Positions 18,452-26,123 of a stretch of DNA of 64,000 nucleotides are shown here, one piece after another. The first letter of the stretch is position 1, and every line of letters begins with the position of its first letter. The DNA lies in contig NZ_JADEWO010000026.1 of assembly GCF_015207605.1 (NCBI RefSeq), positions 26,660 through 90,659 on the forward strand. The letters run 5' to 3'. Below the pieces are notes generated by a model, which was given only the letters and a program-made list of their open reading frames with translations, ran no database searches and was not told the DNA's origin. The position numbers and the translations under genes were made by a program. The DNA comes from Oculatella sp. LEGE 06141. GTDB lineage: Bacteria > Cyanobacteriota > Cyanobacteriia > Elainellales > Elainellaceae.

Positions 18452-19015
18452 ATGTCTGCTGCCCTTAGATCTAGCGTTACAAAACAGCGATCGCTGCCAC
18501 GACGATCGGTTTCCTACCGCCAGGAATCTAAGATTGCAGAATTTGCTCCGCCGATTCGATCGCGCCACAGCAAACAGCAGATTGTTCCGCTTCAGCCCAA
18601 GTCAATGCCGGTGGGGGTCAATCGACAAACAGTAAAATCGCTGCCAAACGCTCAGGCCGATCCCGCATGGCTGAAACTTTTGATGGTGGCACATCGTGGC
18701 TCTTCGCTTGTCACAGTGAGTTTGATTGCCGCTGTTTTAGCGGTCTATAGTTGGACAGTCTATTCTCAGCAAATCTGGAGCCGTCAATTTCAACAGCTAG
18801 AGGCTTTGCAACGGAAAGAACGGCAACTGACGACGGCAAATGAGGTGTTCAAAAACGAGATGGCTCAGCAGGCCGGACAGTCTGATACAGGGCTACTGCT
18901 TCCCAGCCCGGGTAATACCATTTTTCTAGAACCGGCCACCCCTCGGCCACCCCTGGCATCCCCTTCAGAGCAACTGGTTCCAGATGCCGCTCCAACTGGC
19001 CCTCTGGGGTATTAA
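18452..19015 (+). CDS. FtsL-like cell-division membrane protein
   Basis: A 187-residue protein with a basic N-terminal cytoplasmic part (residues 1-80), one transmembrane helix (about 84-103, SLVTVSLIAAVLAVYSWTVY), a short coiled-coil-prone stretch with many Q and E (LQRKERQLTTANEVFKNEM, about 117-137), and a proline-rich tail. This single-pass coiled-coil layout directly before a division PBP fits FtsL, although sequence identity to model FtsL is low and the call rests on topology and position. Strong ribosome site (GGAGTAAATT). The PBP gene starts six bases after its stop. Confidence 0.7.
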   Translation: MSAALRSSVTKQRSLPRRSVSYRQESKIAEFAPPIRSRHSKQQIVPLQPKSMPVGVNRQTVKSLPNAQADPAWLKLLMVAHRGSSLVTVSLIAAVLAVYSWTVYSQQIWSRQFQQLEALQRKERQLTTANEVFKNEMAQQAGQSDTGLLLPSPGNTIFLEPATPRPPLASPSEQLVPDAAPTGPLGY

Positions 19016-19020
19016 CCCGT

Positions 19021-21111
19021 ATGTCTACTTCAATTCCTCCCTCTCGCCGCAACTCACCTCGTCACCGCACCGAACTTACGAGGCATCAACATCCTTTAGA
19101 TAGGGTGGTTTCGTTCACGCCAAAACGCAAGCGAGCCGGGGCAGGCGCAGTCAGTCGTCCGGTGCGTCAGCCAGGGCGATCGCAAACTGAACCGTTGGTG
19201 CGTCCGTCTCGGTTTCGGCTGCTGTTGGTTTGGTTCATTCTTACCCTTGGTGGCCTGGGGTTGACCATCAATTTGTTTCGGCTGCAAGTGGTACAAGCGC
19301 CTATGCTGCGGGAACGGGCGCAGGAACAGCAAATTCTTCATTTGCTTCCGTTTGTGCCGCGCCGTCCAATTATTGATCGGTTGGGCAATGTGTTAGCGAT
19401 CGACCAGCCTGTGTTTACGCTGTATGCTCATCCGATTCTCTTCAAAGTACCCCTGCAAACTGTAGCCGACCAACTGGCACCGCTACTACAGCGTCCAGCG
19501 TCTGCTTTGGTTAGCCAGTTTAGTCAGGCTGAGAGCGGCATCCTGTTGAACGAAGCGGTTTCCGAAGATGTCACCGAGAAAATTTTAGACTTGCAGTTGG
19601 ATGGCCTGGAATTGATTAAACATCAACAGCGCCTCTACCCCCAACAGAGTTTATTTGCCAATGTGGTTGGTTACGTGAATGTCGATCGCGATGGGCAGGT
19701 TGGGGTTGAAGCCAGCCACGAGGAGCAGTTAGAACGGTCACTCAGCGCGATGCAGTTGCGGCGTATGGGTAATGGTGCGATCGTACCGGAGAACGTACCG
19801 GATGAGTTGCTACACCAGGACGATTTGCGTTTACAGCTAACGCTCGACAGTCGCTTGCAGCGAACCACGCAAGTTGTGCTACACCGCCAAATGGAACACT
19901 ATGGCGCTAAGCGCGGCACTGTAATGGTGATGGATGTCCACACCGGGGAGATGCTGGCCTTTGTCTCTCAACCCACGTTTGACCCAAACCAGTATTATGA
20001 GTCTGATACCGATTTTTTAGGCAATTGGGCGGTCAGCGATTTATATGAGCCTGGTTCCACGTTCAAACCGATCAATGTGGCGATCGCGCTTGAGGCAGGA
20101 GCCGTGCAGCCCAACGATAGTTTTAATGATGAAGGACGAATTACCATTGGTGGCTGGCCGATCCAGAACTCTGACTTTAATGAACATGGCGGGCGCGGTA
20201 CCCTCAGCATCAGAGAAATTTTGAAGTATTCCAGCAATGTTGGCATGGTGCGAATCATGCAACAGATGGATGCGGCAACATATTACAACTGGATGGAGAA
20301 GTTAGGAATTGGTGAGTCAACTCAAATCGATTTGCCTGCTGAAACGGTAGGACAAATGAAAAGCGTTGAGCAGTTCACCAGTGCGTCAATTGAACCAGCG
20401 ACGACGGCCTTTGGACAGGGCTTTTCTTTAACGCCAATTCAACTGCTCCAGTTGCACGGAGCCATTGCTAACGGAGGCAAGTTGGTGACTCCGCATGTGG
20501 CTCGTGGACTGGTTAACACAAACGGACAGCTTCAATGGCAGCCGGATTTACCTGAAGCGCGATCGCTCTTTTCGCTGCAAACGACGCAAACGGTTTTAGA
20601 CATGATGGAAACCGCTGTGCAGGAAGGCACTGGTAAATCGGCTCGAATTCCTGGTTATCGAATTGCGGGTAAAACCGGAACAGCACAGAAAGCGAGTCCA
20701 GATGGCGGTTACTTGGCCTCAGCTCGAATTACAAGCTTTGTGGGAACGTTTCCAGTAGATACCCCGCGTTACACGATCCTGGTTGTAATTGATGAGCCAC
20801 AGGGCGAAGATGCCTATGGTTCAACCGTTGCGGCTCCGATCGCCAAAGCAGTTATGGAAGCGCTGATTACACTTGAGCAAATTCTGCCAAGCCAACCTAT
20901 TTCGCAGGAGTCAGTGGCAACTGACTCTAACGAGACAGAACCCGATTCTGCACAGATGGATCAGTCCTATCTGGAAGAACCATCGTATGAGGAACCCCTC
21001 TATGAAGAACCCCTCTACGAAGAACCGTTATACGAAGAACCAATAGCCGACCCGGAGGTGGATGAAGCGGCACCTGAAGCGATGGAGTACGACACAGAAA
21101 CGCAATGGTAA
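19021..21111 (+). CDS. ftsI: Septal peptidoglycan transpeptidase (FtsI/PBP class B)
   Basis: A 696-residue class B penicillin-binding protein: basic, proline-rich cytoplasmic head (1-65), one membrane helix (about 67-87, LLLVWFILTLGGLGLTINLF), pedestal domain with RPIIDRLGNVLA, and transpeptidase domain. The active-site motifs are SxxK in GSTFKP, SxN in YSSNVG and KTGT in AGKTGTAQ. It cross-links septal peptidoglycan in the periplasm with FtsW. The C-terminal 70 residues are acidic and end in several copies of YEEPL (about residues 651-672), which most FtsI proteins lack. It follows the FtsL-like gene by five bases. Confidence 0.94.
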   Translation: MSTSIPPSRRNSPRHRTELTRHQHPLDRVVSFTPKRKRAGAGAVSRPVRQPGRSQTEPLVRPSRFRLLLVWFILTLGGLGLTINLFRLQVVQAPMLRERAQEQQILHLLPFVPRRPIIDRLGNVLAIDQPVFTLYAHPILFKVPLQTVADQLAPLLQRPASALVSQFSQAESGILLNEAVSEDVTEKILDLQLDGLELIKHQQRLYPQQSLFANVVGYVNVDRDGQVGVEASHEEQLERSLSAMQLRRMGNGAIVPENVPDELLHQDDLRLQLTLDSRLQRTTQVVLHRQMEHYGAKRGTVMVMDVHTGEMLAFVSQPTFDPNQYYESDTDFLGNWAVSDLYEPGSTFKPINVAIALEAGAVQPNDSFNDEGRITIGGWPIQNSDFNEHGGRGTLSIREILKYSSNVGMVRIMQQMDAATYYNWMEKLGIGESTQIDLPAETVGQMKSVEQFTSASIEPATTAFGQGFSLTPIQLLQLHGAIANGGKLVTPHVARGLVNTNGQLQWQPDLPEARSLFSLQTTQTVLDMMETAVQEGTGKSARIPGYRIAGKTGTAQKASPDGGYLASARITSFVGTFPVDTPRYTILVVIDEPQGEDAYGSTVAAPIAKAVMEALITLEQILPSQPISQESVATDSNETEPDSAQMDQSYLEEPSYEEPLYEEPLYEEPLYEEPIADPEVDEAAPEAMEYDTETQW
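20976..21042 (+). repeat. 15-bp coding tandem repeat in ftsI
   Basis: Four to five imperfect 15-bp units encode (S/L)YEEP(L/I), mainly synonymous at third positions, in the acidic tail of FtsI. Third-base variation between units shows that the repeat has been kept at protein level. Confidence 0.8.
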
Positions 21112-21256
21112 TTGGAGTTCGTGCTCGGTTAAGCGCGGTGCTGGTACGCCGAGGCGAGAGTGAGCCTACTATTCCTGCGCCACTGTTCGTTACGGGTCAT
21201 TCGTCCTTTGTTGAGAATGAGCCAATGGAATGGGGATCTCTGCCTGAGCCTGCGAG

Positions 21257-21652
21257 TCAGTTTTTCTCCTTAGACGCTTCTCCATCGCGACGGCCTAACT
21301 CATAGACGCCGCTACCCATACATGCCAAAATCCCAACGCTAATAGCCCAACTGCGACCTAGCCCAACTTCGATCGCATAATTGCAGAGGCTGCCTGCCAC
21401 TAAAAACGGCACAATGCTGAACAACGAGGCGTAGAGGGCATTTTGCGATTCCCGATGAGGGCGAGTACGCTCAAATTCTTCTGCGGAGACATAAAATAAC
21501 CGTTCAGCGGCATCTAACCAGCGGCTAAGCTGCTCTATGACCCAATGGCTGATGGGCGAAAACCCCAGATAAAGCGCCAAAGACCAAAGACCAATACTAG
21601 CCAGGGTTGCAGAGTCGAGATGGAGCTGAAACGGTAAGAGAGCACTCAGCAT
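21257..21652 (-). CDS. Conserved cyanobacterial membrane protein, unknown function
   Basis: A 131-residue protein with hydrophobic segments at about 17-32 (ASIGLWSLALYLGFSP), 74-95 (ASLFSIVPFLVAGSLCNYAIE) and 101-120 (WAISVGILACMGSGVYELG), and a charged central loop with ERTRPHRESQNAL. This looks like a small inner- or thylakoid-membrane protein. I do not recognise a catalytic motif. It is convergent with ftsI; the plus-strand frame 21105-21305 overlapping its 3' end has no support. Confidence 0.65.
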   Translation of the reverse strand: MLSALLPFQLHLDSATLASIGLWSLALYLGFSPISHWVIEQLSRWLDAAERLFYVSAEEFERTRPHRESQNALYASLFSIVPFLVAGSLCNYAIEVGLGRSWAISVGILACMGSGVYELGRRDGEASKEKN

Positions 21653-22555
21653 GAATACAATTTAATTGATTAAGTTATCTTAACTGATTGTAATGGCTCT
21701 TAAGACTGTAGGGGCTCTTAAAACCGCTAAACCAGTGACAATCAGCGGTTCGGCGCGGCGGCTAATTGGCAGTATTGTTGCCTCCAATCGCTGAGTCGAA
21801 CGTCAATCCGATGCAATGGGTGGAACGCAAGGCAAGAGGAATGCGCCCATCCGGGTTGTTAACAGTCTCGAACTTCATTTAACTATTTAGTTCTCAACAA
21901 GAATCAAAAGATTGAAATTAAACTAACAACTTCGTTGTGGCTTCAGGTAACGATGGAGCTGATCTGCTTGCTACGGTGTTGAAGGGGCGCTGGAAACGTT
22001 GGCAGTGAACGATCGCCAACTAACAGCTTCGCTTCATCCTCATCCTATTTCTGTTAACATCCCGATACTAAAACTGAACAGTCGCCTTATCTTATTTTTA
22101 ATTAAAACTGTAGTTTGGATCACTCTCTTCATCTAAAAAACATGTCAATATAAAATCCAAAAAAGAGGAGATTTGCTGTAGAGAGGGTATGTTTTTGCAT
22201 TTTGCGAATCAAACTAAATAAAGTCTCTATTGCTACCTTTAAATGAGTTTGACGGCTGCTATATCTTTAATGTTTGTTAAGCTCTTAACTCTAATCCAAC
22301 GGGGATCAATCTATCTGAAGACAGACGTAACTAGAAAGCCGGGGATCACATACTGGTAACTGGATTCGTTGAATGTAGCGGCTCAATAAGGCTTCACAAA
22401 AAGTAGGGTTAAGACACTGAAAAATTCACTAATATTTAGGTGTTACTCATCATGTTCTTTGTTTGATACTTAGCAACTGAATTGGCTGTTAATCTACCTT
22501 TGTCTTTCCGATTTATATTCCTTGCAACTCATTAAAACTGGATTTAATTAGCGTT
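21653..22555. other. AT-rich gene-poor stretch
   Basis: About 900 bp with no convincing open frame on either strand and lower GC than its surroundings. The stretch GGGGATCA occurs twice (near 22302 and 22341). It may hold promoters for the flanking genes or an unrecognised RNA; I see no tRNA, 6S or Yfr1 signature. Confidence 0.5.
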
Positions 22556-22723
22556 ATGAATACTTGCCCTTGCTGCTCCGAACAACTGCTCCGCCACGCT
22601 CGACATGGTAGTGTTTATTGGTTTTGCTCCCACTGCTGGCAGGAAATGCCTAATCTTGCTTCGGTGCTGGCAACTGAACGTGAACCCTCTAAACAGTTAG
22701 TAAATGCCTTTGATTTAGTTTGA
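22556..22723 (+). CDS. Small zinc-ribbon protein, 55 residues
   Basis: An ATG at 22556 opens a 55-residue frame starting MNTCPCCSEQLLRHARHG and continuing VYWFCSHCWQEMPNL. The four-cysteine pattern (CPCC, then CSHC) is a compact zinc ribbon. The phrase WFC-x2-CWQEMP is, from memory, shared by many short cyanobacterial proteins of unknown function, which supports a real gene. It sits alone in a gene-poor AT-rich stretch. The purine-poor upstream gives only a weak ribosome site. Function unknown. Confidence 0.72.
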   Translation: MNTCPCCSEQLLRHARHGSVYWFCSHCWQEMPNLASVLATEREPSKQLVNAFDLV

Positions 22724-22832
22724 GATATTCAAACAGGCTCTTTTACCCTGCGAAGCGAAATAAATATACCTATCGCTTCAGCCTAAACTAACTTCATGGT
22801 CTGTCTTTAACCCAACCTCAACCGTTTTGTAG

Positions 22833-22880
22833 AACGCCGGCAGTAGAGTCAACCTGACAAAGACTCAGTCTGTCGGCGTT
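22833..22880 (+). terminator. Imperfect stem-loop after the zinc-ribbon gene
   Basis: Arms AACGCCGGCAG (22833-22843) and CTGTCGGCGTT (22870-22880) pair with one mismatch and are followed by TGTGTGTTT. It lies 110 bp after the small gene and may be its terminator; the U-tract is weak. Confidence 0.4.
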
Positions 22881-23003
22881 TGTGTGTTTAAAGGATGCTT
22901 TAAAGGTCTGATTGTCACCTGAACCGTCCCCTGCTCTCTAATTTCAAAGAACGTACGAACCTTCACCAGAACCAGGGAGACGAGGGCGATCGCCCCCTGT
23001 TTG

Positions 23004-24071
23004 CTACGGTTCAATCGATCTCTTACGGTTGGTTGCAGAAATCGAGATGTAAATACCGACCAGAACCATCAGAAACGCACATCCGTTTACGAGAGTGAGT
23101 TGCTGGGAAAACAACACCATCGCCAACGCCGTAGAGAGGACAGGGATAGCCAACATAGAAACAGATACTAGTTCTGACGAGAACTGCTTCAGGCTGTGGG
23201 TTAACAGTCCATGACCAATCACCTGAGAAATTAGCGCCAGTGCCACTACAGCGAGTCCAGTTGTCCAGGTTTCAGGAAAGACGGTATCCCCATTCACCAC
23301 CAACGTGGGAACGATCGCCACACCTCCAATCAAACTGATCGCCATCATGACGGTTGGGGTTGAAAACCTTGTCCGCAATTGCTCGACGCTCAAAATCGTA
23401 GCAGCTAATAACACAGCCGCCCCTAACGCTGCCGCATCGCCTGTGATTTGCCCCGATGCCACATGTAAATCCTGAAGGCCGATCGTCACAACCCCTGCGA
23501 TCGCTATTCCTAACCCTAAGACAAACCGCAGGCTAAACTGCCTACCTAACAGCATCCATGCCCCCAGGGTGGTAAAGATGGGCATCATGTTGTTCAATAG
23601 CGCTGAGTTAGCCACGCTGGTTTGAGTGAGTGACCATGCCGCACAGGTCAGAGAGGCCGCAAAGCTAACGCCAGCTACTAAAAATAGCAGGTAGTTTTGC
23701 CAGGTTATGGGTACATCAGCAGGCAGGTCAGTCGGCGCATGGTTTGTGGAGACAGCCGATCGCGGTGCCATACGTCTTTGAGCATAACGCCATCCGGCAA
23801 AGGCGATCGCGGCAATCAGTAACCGATTGAAGGCGATCGCCCTGGGGCTGAGCGTCTGTTCGGCAATCACGATGAAGATAGACGCAAACGCAATGCCAAT
23901 TAAAGCAATGCCCAGAATGATGCCGCCTAAAACCGGCTGAGCGATCGCCACGGCCTTATTCCAGGCTGGAGGCATTGCAGTTAGCCTGGCGATCGTCTTG
24001 AAATAGAGCCACGGAAACTCTGGCGCAACGGGCTGAGAGGGGCGAGTGGAAAGAGGTGTTGAAGCAGTCAT
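23004..24071 (-). CDS. EamA-family (DMT) transporter
   Basis: A 355-residue membrane protein of the drug/metabolite transporter superfamily, with about ten hydrophobic helices in two EamA repeats. LNNMMPIFTTLGAWMLLGRQFSLRFVLGLGIAIAGV at the end of the first repeat and SMLAIPVLSTALAMVLFSQQLTLVNGCAFLMVLVGIYI at the end of the second are the characteristic phrases. Such proteins export amino acids or other metabolites. The N-terminal 40 residues are soluble; an internal Met at residue 33 is a possible start. Its promoter holds a TTGTATACAA palindrome that recurs before the GntR-type gene. Confidence 0.87.
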   Translation of the reverse strand: MTASTPLSTRPSQPVAPEFPWLYFKTIARLTAMPPAWNKAVAIAQPVLGGIILGIALIGIAFASIFIVIAEQTLSPRAIAFNRLLIAAIAFAGWRYAQRRMAPRSAVSTNHAPTDLPADVPITWQNYLLFLVAGVSFAASLTCAAWSLTQTSVANSALLNNMMPIFTTLGAWMLLGRQFSLRFVLGLGIAIAGVVTIGLQDLHVASGQITGDAAALGAAVLLAATILSVEQLRTRFSTPTVMMAISLIGGVAIVPTLVVNGDTVFPETWTTGLAVVALALISQVIGHGLLTHSLKQFSSELVSVSMLAIPVLSTALAMVLFSQQLTLVNGCAFLMVLVGIYISISATNRKRSIEP

Positions 24072-24141
24072 GGCAAGCGTTTGTAGGGATAACCGGGATT
24101 GAAGCTAAGAATGGTGTTTTCAAATACAAAATAAACAGACC

Positions 24142-24177
24142 AAATTTTGTATACAATTACTGTATGTAAAATTGGTA
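24142..24177. promoter_or_regulatory. Candidate GntR/FCD operator upstream of the EamA transporter
   Basis: TTGTATACAA at 24147-24156 is a perfect 10-bp palindrome inside a wider imperfect dyad (CCAAATTTT at the left, AAAATTGG at the right). TTGTATACGA recurs at 25593-25602 just before the GntR-type regulator. Matching sites at both genes suggest that the regulator controls itself and the exporter. Confidence 0.5.
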
Positions 24178-24257
24178 TGCAAATCAAGCGATGTGCTGCT
24201 AATTGTGGTCAATCCCAGACATTCAGTTGGGTTCTGCGATAAAGGAGATTGAAAGCG

Positions 24258-24383
24258 ATGAGCCACGCCACTACGCAATCCGGTTACAACTACGGGTTGC
24301 GGCTGAAAGCACTATGTCGAAAAAGGGTTAATGTCGCAGCCGATCGCTTTGAACACCGATCAGCTAAACGTTGTGGGCAATGA
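24258..24383 (+). CDS. Possible small ORF, 41 residues
   Basis: An ATG at 24258 with AAGGAG eleven bases upstream opens a 41-codon frame rich in basic residues, beginning MSHATTQSGYNYGLRLKALC. I recognise no family. It could be a real small protein, or a decayed fragment in a gap that also contains a transposase piece. The remaining gap sequence (24072-24522) is presumed promoter. Confidence 0.25.
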   Translation: MSHATTQSGYNYGLRLKALCRKRVNVAADRFEHRSAKRCGQ

Positions 24384-24522
24384 AAGGGCAATGGCGATCG
24401 CAACGCTAACCGTCTGCCGTTGCTCGGCTTTTAGCAATCGTGCTGCATTTAATTGAGTCGTTTATTGACTAATTATGGTTATGGTCTTACCCCAGTACAC
24501 CCTTAAAACAAAACACCTCCTC

Positions 24523-24816
24523 ATGAAATGCCCAACCTGCGGCTCGGAGCAATTCCAGAGGAATGGACATCGGCGTGGAAGACAAAACTATCGGTGCAAG
24601 AATTGTGGCCGTCAATATATCGAAGCTTATGTGGTCAGAGGGTATTCCGAAGACACCCGGCAACTCTGCATCAAAATGTATAGCGCAGGCTTAGGGTTGC
24701 GCGAAATGGAGCGGCTAACCGGAATCAGCCACAGCACACTTTATAACTGGATTAAGCAGTCAGGGCTGTTTTCCAGTGAGGAAACATCGTCAAACGATAC
24801 TGACTCAGGACATTGA
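24523..24816 (+). CDS. IS1-type InsA-like protein (zinc ribbon plus HTH), probably transposase fragment
   Basis: A 97-residue protein: zinc ribbon MKCPTCGSEQFQRNGHRRGRQNYRCKNC (CxxC, CxxC), then a helix-turn-helix with GLGLREMERLTGISHSTLYNWIK. This is the layout of InsA, the DNA-binding first half of IS1-family transposases. The catalytic InsB half is absent: the frame ends at 24816, overlapping the end of the convergent GntR gene by 12 bp. I see no terminal inverted repeats. It is either an IS relic or a captured DNA-binding protein. A longer frame from 24475 exists, but the ribbon starts at the ATG at 24523. Confidence 0.7.
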   Translation: MKCPTCGSEQFQRNGHRRGRQNYRCKNCGRQYIEAYVVRGYSEDTRQLCIKMYSAGLGLREMERLTGISHSTLYNWIKQSGLFSSEETSSNDTDSGH

Positions 24817-25527
24817 AGGCATTCTAGACTTTAATTTGTCTGCCAAACTCGCTTTTGGTTCTAGCGCTGCTCGCGCATCCAGAGCGGCTTCAATGCCATC
24901 CAGATGGGCTTTTGCGGCGGCAACGGCTGCTTCAGCATCACCGACTGCAATGAAGTCCAGGATTTCGCCATGTTCGTCTTTTGTACAGAGAGGCATTTTA
25001 CGAACTTCGTAAAAGTAAGCCAGGGACGTTTGCGGAATCAATTCTTTAATAAATCGGCTGAGAAATGGGTTGCTGCACAAATCGGCTAATTGAATATGAA
25101 ACTGGGTAGATAACCGAGTTAGCAAAGGGTAGTCTTCTGCTTCACAGGCTTGGCGTTCGGCGGCAATTAAGGCACGCAGACGGGCGACCTGCTCTGGCGT
25201 GATAGTGGTAGACACTTCTCGAATAATCTCTGCTTCTACTAACCGCCATGCGGCATAAATTTGCCGTGCCTCCTCTAAGGTTAGGCGGGCAACAAAGGCA
25301 CCCCGATTCGGTTCTAGCTTCACGAGGCGATCGCCCGATAGCCGCATCAAAGCCTGTCGGATGATCGTACGGCTGACTCCATAATGCTCTGCCAATAGAA
25401 CTTCTCCCAGTTTGGTGTCGGGTAGAAGTTGGCGTTCACAAATAGCGTTATATAGTTCAGTGTAAATGAAATCTTCTGTTGGTTTTGCCCTAACTTTAGA
25501 GCCAGAGCGGTGTGGAACATCAGACAT
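24805..25527 (-). CDS. GntR-family regulator with FCD domain
   Basis: A 240-residue regulator. The winged helix (about residues 12-78, AICERQLLPDTKLGEVLLAEHYGVSRTIIRQALMRLSGDRLV) ends in the usual LEPNRGAFVARLT. The C-terminal all-helical FCD domain has the metal-binding set seen in the family: Asp/His in FHIQLADLCSNPF, later DEHGEILDFIAVGD and AAKAHLDGIE. FCD regulators respond to organic or amino acids. I start at the ATG at 25527 because AAAGGA precedes it; the frame is open 16 codons further. It lies between the EamA exporter and the polyamine-type ABC operon. Confidence 0.88.
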   Translation of the reverse strand: MSDVPHRSGSKVRAKPTEDFIYTELYNAICERQLLPDTKLGEVLLAEHYGVSRTIIRQALMRLSGDRLVKLEPNRGAFVARLTLEEARQIYAAWRLVEAEIIREVSTTITPEQVARLRALIAAERQACEAEDYPLLTRLSTQFHIQLADLCSNPFLSRFIKELIPQTSLAYFYEVRKMPLCTKDEHGEILDFIAVGDAEAAVAAAKAHLDGIEAALDARAALEPKASLADKLKSRMPSMS

Positions 25528-25592
25528 CGTTAGGGTCCTTTTCATGCAATTGCAAGTCGATGCACTCTTCCCCATCTAAATGCACACAATTA

Positions 25593-25602
25593 TTGTATAC
25601 GA
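25593..25602. promoter_or_regulatory. TTGTATACGA site upstream of the GntR gene
   Basis: Nine of ten bases match the palindrome TTGTATACAA in the EamA promoter. It lies 66 bp before the regulator's start codon. Likely autoregulatory site, by inference. Confidence 0.45.
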
Positions 25603-26123
25603 TTTCTGCATGAATGGCTGTTAGCTGGAATCACTTCTGCTGGCAGCACTTTACAATTCTTTGCGAAGCATCGTCGATGACGGGGAAGGTATCGCGTTTT
25701 AATCGTTGGATGACTAAGCACCTGATGATTCCCTCAGCATGTTCTGGTACTGCTGCTTAAATAAACCCGTTGTTCCCATTCAAAATCATCCCGCTGCTAG
25801 ACAAGAATGCGATCGCGGTTCCATCACTCACTAAACGCATCACGAAAGTGTAAGTGGAAATACAAAAATCTTTCAATGATCGGAGGTTAATTGAAGGCAA
25901 CTGATTCATTTACCATGCCTGTACAACTGCTGGAAAAGGGTTGTAGCTTCTGATAATGATTTGGTGCGGCCAGTAAGATGCTGTTGACTGCACATTAACA
26001 GTTGCACTGACTTGAATCAACACAGCCAACGGTATGGGCATCTGGCGCTGACGGTTCAATACGGCTGGCTTTTTAAACTGATTCAGCTTGATTTTACCCA
26101 GACTTGTTCTCGAAGGAAACGTC
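25603..26123. other. Intergenic region upstream of the ABC operon
   Basis: About 520 bp. A direct-repeat-like pair GTTGACTGCA and GTTGCACTGA lies at about 25983-26012, possibly near the operon promoter. There is no third TTGTATAC site here, so control of the operon by the GntR protein is not supported by this reading. Confidence 0.4.

Noticed and set aside
21105..21305. 66-codon frame overlapping the ends of ftsI and the membrane-protein gene
   Set aside because: It overlaps both convergent genes and has no recognisable sequence.
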